Below the pieces are notes generated by a model, which ran no database searches, was not told the origin of the DNA, and saw only the letters and a list, made by a program, of their open reading frames with translations. Both the position numbers and the translations under genes were made by a program. Shown here in pieces: positions 10,294 through 18,535 of a stretch of DNA of 64,000 nt. Positions within the stretch are counted from its first letter, which is position 1. The number at the start of each line of letters is the position of its first letter. The DNA comes from Solibacteraceae bacterium (GTDB lineage Bacteria; Acidobacteriota; Terriglobia; Bryobacterales; Bryobacteraceae), in NCBI GenBank assembly GCA_021324015.1, contig JAJPJX010000084.1, forward strand, positions 1-64,000. The letters run 5' to 3'.

Positions 10294-13200
10294 CTAGAAA
10301 ATCAGCTTCATCCCGAATTGGATGATGCGCGGCGTATTAGCCTGGGACCCGATGATACCGAATGTGTTGGGGTTGTTGATATTGGCCGCGGGCCCTCCGA
10401 ACACCACGCGGTTGAAGATGTCGTAGAACTCCGCGCGGAACTGCACGTAGGCCGACTCCCGGAAGAACACGTTCTTGAACACCGAGAAGTCCTCGTTGTA
10501 ATAGAAGGGCGTGCGCACGCTGGGCAGCCGCAGCGGGGCGTTGCCGAAGGTGAAGGGCGCCGGCTGACTGAACGCGTTGATATCCAGATAGCGGTTCTTG
10601 GCCGGATCGAACTGGCTCATGGGAACCGAAGTGCGCACATTCGGAGAGATCCAGTTGGGCCGGTTGCCTCCGCCGAACAGCGGGATGGTGGGCCCGCCGC
10701 CGACCGCGATGGGGATCCCGGACCGATAGGTCTCGATCGAGTTCAACTGCCAGCCGCCAAGCAACTTGTTGACCAGCGGATGGGCACCCGAGAGGAACTT
10801 CTTGCCCCGCCCGACCGGCAATTCGTAGTTCCACGAGAAGATGAACACGTGGGTCTGGTCGATGGAAGCCAGCGCCTTCTCCAGCTTGCGGTTGTATGTG
10901 TCGATGGCCATTTGCCCGCCGCCGCCGGCCGTGTCGCCAAAGGTGTCGGACCCGGGAACCCCTATGTTCTTCGAGAGCGTGTAGGCGCCCAGGAACGAAA
11001 GCCCGTTGGAATACCGCTTCTGCAGCCGCATCTGAAGGGAGTGGTATTGGTTGTATCCGGTGGGCTGGTACATGTCCGAGACGGCAGTGAACTGCGGGTA
11101 GGGCCGCAAAGCCTGTGCTACCGACCCCCGGAAGCCGGGATAGGGAGCCGTCATACCCGCCGCGGCAGCCTGCGGGGAGTTGATGTCCGCCAGCAGCGTC
11201 TGCCCCAGGCTCAGATACTGCGGGTTCACCTGGTTGATGTTCTCCAGCCCGGTCCAGAGTCCATTGGTCTTCGATCCGACGTAGGCCAGGTCGAGCATGA
11301 TGCCGAACGGCAGATCGCGCTGTACATCCACCGTCCAGCTTTGCATCAGCGCCGGACGATAGGCGTTCTCGTTGATGTAGCTGACCGTACCGTTGTTGTT
11401 CAGGGCCGGATCGAAAACCGGAGGATTCACCGGGGAAGCCGGAAAACCGGCATCCAGCGCAAAGGCCGAAGTCACACCCTGGTCCGTGGAGGTGACCGCC
11501 GGCTGAAGCCCGAAGCCGGAGCACCAGAAGTTGCAGCCGTTCAGGCGTCCGTAGTTGGGATAGATCCGGAAGATTCCATAACCCAGCCGCACCACGGTGT
11601 GCGTGTCCACGGCATAGGTGGCGCCGAAACGGGGAGACAGCGATTTATGGTAGCTGCCGAAGATATCCAGGCTGCCAGTGCGCCCCTGTCCCTGGCCCAG
11701 GAAGACCAGCGCCCCAGGACGGCCACCCGCCGCCGGATTGGGCTGAGTCAGGTCCAGGAAAGAAATCAGCCCCTGTTTCTCTTTTGCATACTCCGGGATC
11801 TCGTAGCGCAGTCCGAGCGTGAGCGTGAACCGCGAGGTCACCTTGATGGTGTCGTCCACATAGAACGCCCCCATGCTGTCGGCGAAATGACGGATCGGCG
11901 CGGGCACCGCCCGGGAGGCGGAGTAGACCTCACCCAGCAGGAAGCTGGCGAAGGCGTTGCCATTCTTGGCGAAGTCCGCGCTGTCGGGCTGTGATGTCGA
12001 AAATGCGTTGAAGTTGAACGTGCCGCCTTCGTTTCGCCGGTCGAGCAGGGTCATCTCCCGCCGCCGGAACTCGAAGCCGAACTTCAGTTGGTGGCGCCCT
12101 TTCACCCAGCTCAGATCGTCCACCCCGGTCCAGTTCTGGAAGAACTGCGGGTCGGTGCCATTGTTGTTGGCGTTGCCCAGCGACGGATAGAGCGCGGAAA
12201 ACGAAAGCTGCGGGTATCCATGGCTGTCGAGCGGAATGCCGGGAATTTTCAGCGTCTGGTTGCCCAGTCGCGGGTCCAGCGTCCAGCGCGACCAGGTGGG
12301 ACTGGTCGGCGTGTAACCGAAGCCGGCATGATTCACCAGCGTGGGTGTGATCGTGTATTCGTGATTGAACCGGTAGCCTCCCGCGGTCGTCGGCGTGTTG
12401 CGGTAACCCGGATTCAGCACGCCGCCCACGGGGCCGTTGATTTGCGTGTTCCCGTGGACCCACCAGTAAGCCCCGGACAGATGCTGCTTGCTGTTGATCG
12501 CGTGATCGACCTTTAGGCTCCAGTCGTTGTCGGAACTCGGCTGGTTCGAGCGATCGACGTAGTTGTTAAAATAGGAGCCCGCGAAATCGGGAGCCGGCAG
12601 CAGGGGCAGCGTGCGCTGCGCGACGGCGCTAAAGCGGCTGGCAGGGATCAGGTTGCCGGGAAAGGGATCCCGCATGGAGCCACCCTTGCCGTCGGGACGC
12701 GTGGTCGAAGGGTCGAACAGCGGAAACGGGTAATCCGAGAAGTCTCCGTTGCGCTCCTGCATGGTGGGCAGTGAGACGCGCCCCGGCGTGGGCAGCCCGC
12801 CGTGCAGGCGGAAGCCCGAATACGTGAAAAAGAAGAACGTGCGGTCCTTGCCGTTGTATTTCGGCAGGATGACCGGTCCGCCGATCGTCCCGCCGAATTC
12901 GTTTTGCCGGATGGAAGGCTTCTGCGAGCTGAAAAAGCTGCGCGCGTCGAACTTGTCGTTGCGCAGGAACTCGAACAGATCGCCATGGAACCTGTTGGTC
13001 CCGGATTTCAGGGTGAAGTTCAGCACGCCGAATCCCAGGCCGTACTCGGCCGGGTAGAGCGTGTTCTGCACCTTGAATTCCTCCACGGCTTCGTACGGCG
13101 GGCTGCTTTCCGCGATGAAGCCCGGCGCGCCAATGTTCTGCATGTCGATGCCGTCGATCAGCACGTCCTGGCTGAACCCCGGCGCACCGTTGATGGACTT

Positions 13201-13734
13201 CTGCCATTGCGTTCCGGTCACCCCGGGGGTCAGGAAAATGAAGTTTTCGATCTGCCGCCGCCCGGTGGCGCCCGTGGTGGCCGCCCCGCCCAGGGAAATC
13301 GGTAAGTCGAGCATGGCCTTGGCCGGCATGACCGTGCCAATCTCCGGAGAAGCGGTTTGCAATTGCACACCGGTGGCGCTGACCGTGACTGACTCGTTGA
13401 CCTCGCCGACCGCCATCCGGATATTCACCGTCGAGACCGTCGCGGTACTGACGACCACGGGTTCCTGGGATACCGTCTTGAACCCCGGCTTGCTGGCGGT
13501 GAGCCGGTATCTGCCGGGAGGGAGGGCGGAGGCCAGATACGCGCCTTCGCTCGAAGACTGCACCATGACTTCGGCGCCGGTTTCCAGGTTGGTAATGCGG
13601 ACGGCGGCGCCGGGAACCGCCGCGCCGGTAGGATCGCTTACGGCTCCGGTCAGGCCGCCCAGGCTGCCTTGCGGCCATCCCGGCGTCGCACACCCGAGTA
13701 TAAGAAACACCACGAAAACGCGCTTCCAACGCAT
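10294..13734 (-). CDS. Oar-like TonB-dependent receptor with CarboxypepD_reg domain (paralog 2)
   Basis: A 1146-residue outer-membrane receptor, paralog of the 5106-8549 gene with the same plan: signal peptide (FVVFLILGCATPGWPQ), CarboxypepD_reg domain (GGLTGAVSDPTGAAVPGAAV), plug (VGEVNESVTVSATG, FIFLTPGVTG, IDGIDMQNIG, EFKVQNTLYPAEYG) and a barrel with conserved blocks such as FHGDLFEFLRNDKFDAR and RYSNGLSFLGAYTLSKN, ending in FGMKLIF. The ATG at 13734 has GGGGGT upstream. The gene has its own promoter (13789-13816) and is followed at one base by a TPR gene. The cargo is unknown; differences between the paralogs concentrate in the extracellular parts, which fits different ligands. Confidence 0.93.
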   Translation of the reverse strand: MRWKRVFVVFLILGCATPGWPQGSLGGLTGAVSDPTGAAVPGAAVRITNLETGAEVMVQSSSEGAYLASALPPGRYRLTASKPGFKTVSQEPVVVSTATVSTVNIRMAVGEVNESVTVSATGVQLQTASPEIGTVMPAKAMLDLPISLGGAATTGATGRRQIENFIFLTPGVTGTQWQKSINGAPGFSQDVLIDGIDMQNIGAPGFIAESSPPYEAVEEFKVQNTLYPAEYGLGFGVLNFTLKSGTNRFHGDLFEFLRNDKFDARSFFSSQKPSIRQNEFGGTIGGPVILPKYNGKDRTFFFFTYSGFRLHGGLPTPGRVSLPTMQERNGDFSDYPFPLFDPSTTRPDGKGGSMRDPFPGNLIPASRFSAVAQRTLPLLPAPDFAGSYFNNYVDRSNQPSSDNDWSLKVDHAINSKQHLSGAYWWVHGNTQINGPVGGVLNPGYRNTPTTAGGYRFNHEYTITPTLVNHAGFGYTPTSPTWSRWTLDPRLGNQTLKIPGIPLDSHGYPQLSFSALYPSLGNANNNGTDPQFFQNWTGVDDLSWVKGRHQLKFGFEFRRREMTLLDRRNEGGTFNFNAFSTSQPDSADFAKNGNAFASFLLGEVYSASRAVPAPIRHFADSMGAFYVDDTIKVTSRFTLTLGLRYEIPEYAKEKQGLISFLDLTQPNPAAGGRPGALVFLGQGQGRTGSLDIFGSYHKSLSPRFGATYAVDTHTVVRLGYGIFRIYPNYGRLNGCNFWCSGFGLQPAVTSTDQGVTSAFALDAGFPASPVNPPVFDPALNNNGTVSYINENAYRPALMQSWTVDVQRDLPFGIMLDLAYVGSKTNGLWTGLENINQVNPQYLSLGQTLLADINSPQAAAAGMTAPYPGFRGSVAQALRPYPQFTAVSDMYQPTGYNQYHSLQMRLQKRYSNGLSFLGAYTLSKNIGVPGSDTFGDTAGGGGQMAIDTYNRKLEKALASIDQTHVFIFSWNYELPVGRGKKFLSGAHPLVNKLLGGWQLNSIETYRSGIPIAVGGGPTIPLFGGGNRPNWISPNVRTSVPMSQFDPAKNRYLDINAFSQPAPFTFGNAPLRLPSVRTPFYYNEDFSVFKNVFFRESAYVQFRAEFYDIFNRVVFGGPAANINNPNTFGIIGSQANTPRIIQFGMKLIF

Positions 13735-13788
13735 CGCCTACCCCCTGCTGGACTGTTGGCCTCACTTTGGTCCGGCCATTGGAAGCAT

Positions 13789-13816
13789 AAGATATCACTC
13801 GAAAATGAAAAGTCAA
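13789..13816 (-). promoter_or_regulatory. Putative sigma-70 promoter of receptor paralog 2
   Basis: On the minus strand TTGACT (13816-13811), a 16-base spacer and TATCTT (13794-13789) lie about 55 bases ahead of the receptor ATG. It is a reasonable housekeeping promoter; the spacer is one base short of optimal. Confidence 0.5.
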
Positions 13817-13847
13817 CCGGCAGAAATGTGACATGAGAGGCTCGTGT

Positions 13848-13941
13848 CATGAGAGGCCCGTTGACGCATGCGTCCCGCTGTGCTAAGTTTCGGTCAGTTC
13901 TGCGGAGGTGGCGAAGAAATGACGCCGGCAGACCGCGCCGA
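13848..13941 (+). repeat. Intact copy of the duplicated promoter/start segment
   Basis: Partner of the degenerate copy at 5005-5099. It carries TTGACG (13861-13866), a 17-base spacer, TAAGTT (13884-13889), GGAGG and the ATG of the 75-residue gene. The two copies bracket the receptor/TPR block, so they may mark an old duplication or insertion of that block. Confidence 0.7.
13861..13889 (+). promoter_or_regulatory. Putative promoter of the 75-residue gene
   Basis: TTGACG, exactly 17 bases, then TAAGTT; transcription would begin near 13897, giving a leader of about 22 bases with GGAGG before the ATG at 13919. The -35 box is kept in the degenerate copy, the -10 box is not. Confidence 0.5.
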
Positions 13942-14146
13942 GATTGTATGGATGGAGCAGGATCGCAAGAAGCGCGGATGGCAGATCCGTTTGTGGGTGG
14001 GCGAAGAGGTCATCAAGTACCGGCCCCCCGAACCGGCACCGGGGCGCGAGGCCGACGAGGAGCTGTTGCGCTCGGCCACGGTCGAAGCCGCCAGGCTCGA
14101 CGGCTTCGAACTGAACCCGGACGCCGTCACCATTCACCGGCCCTGA
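13919..14146 (+). CDS. Small hypothetical protein (75 residues)
   Basis: Begins MTPADRAEIVWMEQDRKKRG and ends PDAVTIHRP. It is charged and soluble, with a predicted mix of short helices and strands; no domain is recognised. The start is supported by GGAGG ten bases upstream and a matching promoter. It was chosen over an upstream in-frame ATG that lies inside the promoter. A truncated copy of its start exists at 5075. It is not an operon member: the neighbour upstream is divergent and the next stretch is non-coding. Confidence 0.65.
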   Translation: MTPADRAEIVWMEQDRKKRGWQIRLWVGEEVIKYRPPEPAPGREADEELLRSATVEAARLDGFELNPDAVTIHRP

Positions 14147-14149
14147 CAG

Positions 14150-14443
14150 GCAGAGACAGGCAGACGCGCGTGAGGCAGGGGTGTGGTATCATTCTCTCCA
14201 ATGACTACCCCCAACACCGCGGTCGCTTAAACAGCGTACCAACCAACCGCGGTGCAATCAGATGCGGTCCCCGTCGACCGCAGACTGAGTTCTGTGACTA
14301 CAATTTAAGTATGGAGAAGGGACGAAACCCAAAGGTCGTCCGCACGTGGCTCCTTGGCAAGGCCCGAAAACCCGCATTCCCACAGCCGGTGCGGAAACCT
14401 GACCCGCATAACAAGACCTGACCCGTCACCGGGCAGAGGCTCT
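14150..14443. other. Non-coding stretch rich in hairpins; possible structured RNA
   Basis: No convincing gene. Several perfect short inverted repeats follow each other: ACCGCGGT twice (14216 and 14246), TGCGGTC/GACCGCA with a 6-base loop (14263-14282), GGACGA/TCGTCC (14320-14341), CCTT/AAGG (14352-14362) and CCGCA/TGCGG (14372-14394). An open frame at 14311-14421 would encode a basic 36-residue peptide (MEKGRNPKVVRT start) but has no ribosome site. It lies between two convergent genes, so it could be a trailer, a small RNA or repeat debris. I could not match it to tmRNA, 6S, RNase P or SRP RNA. Confidence 0.25.
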
Positions 14444-16969
14444 TCAGCGCACGGCCGCCGAAATCTGGTCCGCCGGTTGACTTTCGCCTTTCGATTCACC
14501 GCCGGCTTCAATGCGCATCCCATAGAAGCTGCGATAGACGAACCACAGGGAGAGAACCAGGAAGACTACCGCGAAAATATTGCTGACCAGCGCGCCTTTT
14601 TGCCGCGTCAGGGAGACCGCCAGTTCCACCGCCAGCAGCCCGAAGAGCGTGGTGAACTTGATGATTGGGTTCAACGCCACCGAACTGGTGTCCTTGAAGG
14701 GGTCGCCTACCGTGTCGCCTACTACGGTCGCCGCGTGCAACTCAGTGCCTTTGGCGTGCAGTTCGGTCTCCACGATCTTCTTGGCGTTGTCCCATGCCCC
14801 GCCGGCGTTGGCCATGAAAAACGCCTGGTACAGGCCGAAGAGCGCAATCGAGATCAGGTAACCCACAAAAAAGAACGGCTCCAGGAAGGCAAAAGCCAGA
14901 GTGGCGAAGAACACGGTGAGAAAGATGTTCAGCATGCCCTTCTGGGCGTACTGGGTACAGATAGCCACCACGCGCTTGGAGTCGGTGACGGAGGCCTTGG
15001 TCACGCCTTCCAGCCGCATATTCCGTTTGATGAACTCGACCGCGCGGTAGGCGCCCGTGGTCACCGCCTGAATGCTGGCGCCGGTAAACCAATAAATCAT
15101 CGCGCCGCCGGTAATCAGGCCCAGCAAGAAAGGCGGGTGCAGAATGGAGAGGCGGTCCAGGTTGGCGGTCAGGCCGTTGGTCAGTGCCACGATAGTGGAA
15201 AAGATCATCGTGGTGGCCCCCACCACCGCCGTGCCGATCAACACCGGCTTGGACGTCGCCTTGAAAGTATTGCCGGCCCCGTCGTTTTCTTCGAGATTGG
15301 CCTTGGCCCGCTCAAACTGGGGCGCAAAGCCAAACTGCTTCTGAATGTCCTCCCGGATGTTGGGGAGTTCCTCGATGGTGGAAAGCTCGTAAATGGATTG
15401 CGCGTTGTCCGTGACCGGGCCATAGCTGTCCACGGCGATGGTGACCGGTCCCATTCCCAAGAAGCCGAAGGCCACCAAGCCGAAGGCGAAGACCGCCGGA
15501 GCCACCATCAGGCTCCCCAAACCCATGGTGCTCACCAGGAAAGCCACGCTGGTGAGCGCCAGAACCACGAAGCCGAGCCAGTAGCCGCTGAAGTTCCCGG
15601 CCACCAGGCCCGAGAGGATGTTCAGCGAAGCGCCCCCTTCCCGCGAACTGGTGACGATTTCCCGCACGTGCCTCGAACCGGTGGAAGTGAATACTTTGAC
15701 GAACTCCGGAATCACCGCGCCGGCCAGCGTGCCGCAACTGATCACGCAGGATAGTTTCCACCACAGCGAAGTGTCGCCCTTGAGATCCGGAATAATCAAC
15801 GAACTCAACACGAAGGTCAGCCCGATGGACAACAGCGAGGTCAGCCACACCAGGGTAGTCAGCGGAGCCTCGAAATTCATCTTTTCCGCGTTGCCGTAAC
15901 GGCTGCGGGCAATGATGCCGTTGACGAAGTAGCTGATTCCCGAAGCCACCACCATCATGATGCGCATCGAGAAGATCCAGACCAGGAGTTGCACCTGGAC
16001 GATGGGATCCTTGATGGCCAGGATGATAAAGGTGATCAGGGCGACGCCGGTTACGCCGTAGGTCTCGAAGCCGTCCGCGGAGGGACCCACCGAGTCTCCG
16101 GCATTGTCGCCGGTGCAATCGGCGATCACGCCGGGGTTGCGCGCGTCATCCTCCTTGATGCGGAAGATGATCTTCATCAGGTCCGAGCCGATGTCCGCGA
16201 TCTTGGTGAAGATGCCGCCGGCCACGCGCAGCGCCGCCGCGCCCAGCGACTCGCCGATAGCGAACCCGATAAAGCATGGGCCGGCCAGGTTGCCGGGCAC
16301 GAACAGCAGGATGAAGAGCATGATCACCAGTTCCACGGAGATCAGCAGCATGCCGATGCTCATGCCGGCTTGCAGCGGGATGTCGTAGCAGGCGTAAGGT
16401 TTACCCTGCAGGCTGGCGAAGGCCGTGCGGGAATTGGCAAAGGTGTTGACGCGCATGCCAAAGGCCGCCACCAGGAAGCTGCCGGAAATGCCTACCAGGC
16501 TGAACAGCAGAATAATGAGCACCTTGAAGGCCGGGAACTGTTGCAGAAAGCCGAAATAGAAGACGATGATGACGCCAATGAAGCACTCCAGCAGCAGCAG
16601 AAATTTGCCTTGCGTCAACAGATAGGTCTTGCAGGTCTCATAGATGAGCTCCGAGACCTCATGCATCGCTTTATGTACGGGCATACCGCGCAGCCGCACG
16701 AAGATCGACAAGCCGAACAGGAACCCCAGAGCCGTCACCACCAATCCGCCCATCAGCAGCGTGCGGCCACCGATGCCGAGGAACGTGGCCGTGCCAAGAT
16801 CCGGCAATATAAGGTTGGCCTCACCGCCCTCATGAGACTGGGCCATGACGGGCATGGCCAGGGCGGCTACTGCCAACAGAAGAAGCAGAACGCGCACGAC
16901 GTGGTCAAGCCGCAGGGCTCTCGCGCAAAATAGCATGCGGCTGACGGGCGTCTCTTTCTTTCGACACAT
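14444..16969 (-). CDS. hppA: Membrane-bound proton-translocating pyrophosphatase, divergent subfamily
   Basis: Hydrolyses cytoplasmic pyrophosphate and pumps H+ (or possibly Na+) across the membrane. The 841-residue protein has about 16 membrane helices after a signal-like N-terminus (ALAMPVMAQS). The catalytic region is recognisable but divergent: IADIGSDLMK (about 258-266) replaces the usual GADLVGK, and DDARNPGVIADCTGDNAGD (about 274-292) replaces the usual DDPRNPAVIADNVGDNVGD. The GNTFKA motif has Lys where K+-dependent enzymes have Ala, which predicts K+ independence. The ATG at 16969 has GGAG nine bases upstream. Promoter and a palindrome are seen ahead of it. The changes resemble the separate, Na+-regulated H+-pump group described for mPPases; that assignment is from memory and needs a tree. 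Confidence 0.93.
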   Translation of the reverse strand: MCRKKETPVSRMLFCARALRLDHVVRVLLLLLAVAALAMPVMAQSHEGGEANLILPDLGTATFLGIGGRTLLMGGLVVTALGFLFGLSIFVRLRGMPVHKAMHEVSELIYETCKTYLLTQGKFLLLLECFIGVIIVFYFGFLQQFPAFKVLIILLFSLVGISGSFLVAAFGMRVNTFANSRTAFASLQGKPYACYDIPLQAGMSIGMLLISVELVIMLFILLFVPGNLAGPCFIGFAIGESLGAAALRVAGGIFTKIADIGSDLMKIIFRIKEDDARNPGVIADCTGDNAGDSVGPSADGFETYGVTGVALITFIILAIKDPIVQVQLLVWIFSMRIMMVVASGISYFVNGIIARSRYGNAEKMNFEAPLTTLVWLTSLLSIGLTFVLSSLIIPDLKGDTSLWWKLSCVISCGTLAGAVIPEFVKVFTSTGSRHVREIVTSSREGGASLNILSGLVAGNFSGYWLGFVVLALTSVAFLVSTMGLGSLMVAPAVFAFGLVAFGFLGMGPVTIAVDSYGPVTDNAQSIYELSTIEELPNIREDIQKQFGFAPQFERAKANLEENDGAGNTFKATSKPVLIGTAVVGATTMIFSTIVALTNGLTANLDRLSILHPPFLLGLITGGAMIYWFTGASIQAVTTGAYRAVEFIKRNMRLEGVTKASVTDSKRVVAICTQYAQKGMLNIFLTVFFATLAFAFLEPFFFVGYLISIALFGLYQAFFMANAGGAWDNAKKIVETELHAKGTELHAATVVGDTVGDPFKDTSSVALNPIIKFTTLFGLLAVELAVSLTRQKGALVSNIFAVVFLVLSLWFVYRSFYGMRIEAGGESKGESQPADQISAAVR

Positions 16970-17011
16970 ACAAAATTTCTCCTACCCCAGAGTGCTGTTT
17001 TCCCGAGCGGG

Positions 17012-17066
17012 CAGATCCGGGGATCTGTAACCGTTCACTATAGCGGATGGTTAAATCCGAATTCAA
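17012..17066 (-). promoter_or_regulatory. Putative hppA promoter with downstream palindrome
   Basis: Minus strand: TTGAAT (17066-17061), 18-base spacer, TATAGT (17042-17037). Just after the -10 box lies a perfect inverted repeat CAGATCC-CC-GGATCTG (17027-17012), at the expected start of transcription, so it may be an operator or a 5'-end hairpin. Confidence 0.45.
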
Positions 17067-17102
17067 GCCTGGTAGTGGCCTGAAATCGCGGGCACTACGC
17101 TC

Positions 17103-17108
17103 TATAAT
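17103..17108 (+). promoter_or_regulatory. Consensus -10 box giving a likely leaderless mRNA
   Basis: A perfect TATAAT ends nine bases before the ATG at 17118, so transcription would start at or within a few bases of the start codon. No Shine-Dalgarno sequence precedes the ATG, in keeping with a leaderless transcript. No good -35 box is visible. Confidence 0.45.
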
Positions 17109-17117
17109 CGAAGCCGG

Positions 17118-18218
17118 ATGACTCAGGATATCATCGCCGGCTCCTTCCTGATCTTATTCCTGTACGACGTGTGCGAAGAGATTCGCCTGGAGGAACTGCG
17201 CCGGCTCCTGGATGTGCCACCCAGGGGCCGCGAACCGCCCTTTCGGCATCCTGCTCCCGAGTATGTTCAATTCGCCAGACCTCCGGTGGTCGAACCTCTC
17301 GATCCGATCGTCCTGGCGGACGGCGTTCGCGTCGAAGGACGCATCGCCTACTACGACTACGGCGTGGTCAGCCTCAAGCTGGAATTCGCCTTCCGGACCA
17401 CCTGGGAGGAAGTCGTGGCGCTCTCGGCACGCTGGATCAATGCCGCCGAACTGGAGCGCACCGCCGCGGAGGCCACCCGCCGTCATCTCGAGCGAGCCGC
17501 CCCGGCACTCGTCAACGCCTACGACCACCAACTCACCGAAGACTACTACATCATCCACCTCCGCGAAATTCCCCGCCCAGACACGAATCCCCCCACAGCC
17601 GCCGAGCTGATCGAGCAGCGTGCCGATTCGATCGCACAGATCGTGCGCGGCGAGGGCACCCGGCTTTCCGCGGCTGAGCGCAGCGAGATTCTGGAATCCC
17701 GTATGTCCTATTACGACACCGACCTTCTGGTGGTCGGCTGGACCGCCGCGTTGGTCTATGATAGCGCAGAAGGCGCCGCGCCCACTATTCAGCTTCTGGA
17801 GTACGCCAACACGCAATTGCTGGAGTTCCGCCACTACGACGACGTGCTCACCCGGCTGCTCTCGGAAGTATATCGTTCGCTGGACAAGGGCACGAGTTTT
17901 CTTGCCCGCTGGCGACTGGCCCGCGACGCCGCCCGCCTGAACACCATCCGCCTGGATATCACGGAACTCACAGAGCGGGTGGACAACTCCATCAAATTCC
18001 TCAGCGACATGTTCGCCGCCCGGCTCTACCGGATGGCCGCGACCAAGATCGGGGTACCGGATTACCGGACGCTGGTGGACCAGAAACTGCAGGATGCGGG
18101 TGAGCTCTATGGCTTCATGATGGACCGCTTCTACCAGGGACGCGCGTTCGTCCTGGAGCTGATGATCGTCATCATCCTGATTATCGACCTCGTGTTCCTG
18201 TTCCGGGGGAACAAGTGA
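17118..18218 (+). CDS. DUF155/RMD1-like protein with C-terminal membrane anchor
   Basis: A 366-residue protein. The first part (YDVCEEIRLEELRRLL; YDYGVVSLKLEFAF) resembles the N-terminal fold of RMD1/RMND1-type proteins, the middle holds YANTQLLEFRHYDDVLTRLL, and the C-terminal third is a long helix bundle ending in one membrane segment (ELMIVIILIIDLVFLFRGNK). This layout, a soluble domain, a helical stalk and a terminal anchor, fits the DUF155 family; its biochemical role in bacteria is unknown. The start is backed by a TATAAT box close to the ATG. It converges on a small coiled-coil gene with two bases between the stops. The family call is from layout and motif style, not from a search. Confidence 0.6.
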   Translation: MTQDIIAGSFLILFLYDVCEEIRLEELRRLLDVPPRGREPPFRHPAPEYVQFARPPVVEPLDPIVLADGVRVEGRIAYYDYGVVSLKLEFAFRTTWEEVVALSARWINAAELERTAAEATRRHLERAAPALVNAYDHQLTEDYYIIHLREIPRPDTNPPTAAELIEQRADSIAQIVRGEGTRLSAAERSEILESRMSYYDTDLLVVGWTAALVYDSAEGAAPTIQLLEYANTQLLEFRHYDDVLTRLLSEVYRSLDKGTSFLARWRLARDAARLNTIRLDITELTERVDNSIKFLSDMFAARLYRMAATKIGVPDYRTLVDQKLQDAGELYGFMMDRFYQGRAFVLELMIVIILIIDLVFLFRGNK

Positions 18219-18220
18219 GC

Positions 18221-18412
18221 TCAGCCGGAAGTCCCACTGGCGGCCTCATCCTTGGCCAACAACTCCTCCAACACCTGAATGGCGCCGCTGATGCGCAACA
18301 GGCGCTCGCGTACCAGGGATTGCTGCATGTCCAGTTCGCGCAGCTTCTGCTGCCCGGTCTCGAACTCCTGTTTCAGCGCCGAAAGCCGGGCTTCTAATGC
18401 CTCTTTGGTCAT
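18221..18412 (-). CDS. Small coiled-coil protein (63 residues)
   Basis: Almost entirely one amphipathic helix with heptad pattern (LEARLSALKQEFETGQQKLRE, LLRISGAIQVLEELLAKDE), no signal peptide. It lies 123 bases downstream of the eCIS fibre gene on the same strand, separated by a large palindrome, so it may be the last gene of that operon or an independent gene. Function unknown. Confidence 0.55.
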   Translation of the reverse strand: MTKEALEARLSALKQEFETGQQKLRELDMQQSLVRERLLRISGAIQVLEELLAKDEAASGTSG

Positions 18413-18435
18413 AGACTTGCCATCCCCCTGGCAGG

Positions 18436-18518
18436 ACCGCTTCCTGACAGTCGCGGCTCGGTTAGCTCAGTGAACGTGTTTGCAGCATGCTGCCGAGCCG
18501 CGACGGTGAGGGAGCGGT
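18436..18518. repeat. REP-like palindrome, 26-base arms
   Basis: Left arm 18436-18461 and right arm 18493-18518 are reverse complements at 23 of 26 positions (arms begin ACCGCTTCCTG and end GGGAGCGGT), with a 31-base spacer. Related arms recur inside the gene at 30510-31580, so this is a dispersed repeat family. Being at the 3' end of the fibre gene it may also act as a transcript-end hairpin. Confidence 0.75.
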
Positions 18519-18535
18519 AGCGGCCGGAATCGTCG

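Noticed and set aside
14305-14421. tmRNA-like string CGAAACCCAA with GGT, and a 36-residue frame
   Set aside because: The conserved tmRNA 5' end, tag frame and 3' CCA end are missing; the peptide frame has no ribosome site.
18458-18480. tRNA-like D-arm string GGTTAGCTCAGT
   Set aside because: No acceptor stem, anticodon arm or T-arm can be formed around it; it lies in the spacer of a REP-like palindrome.
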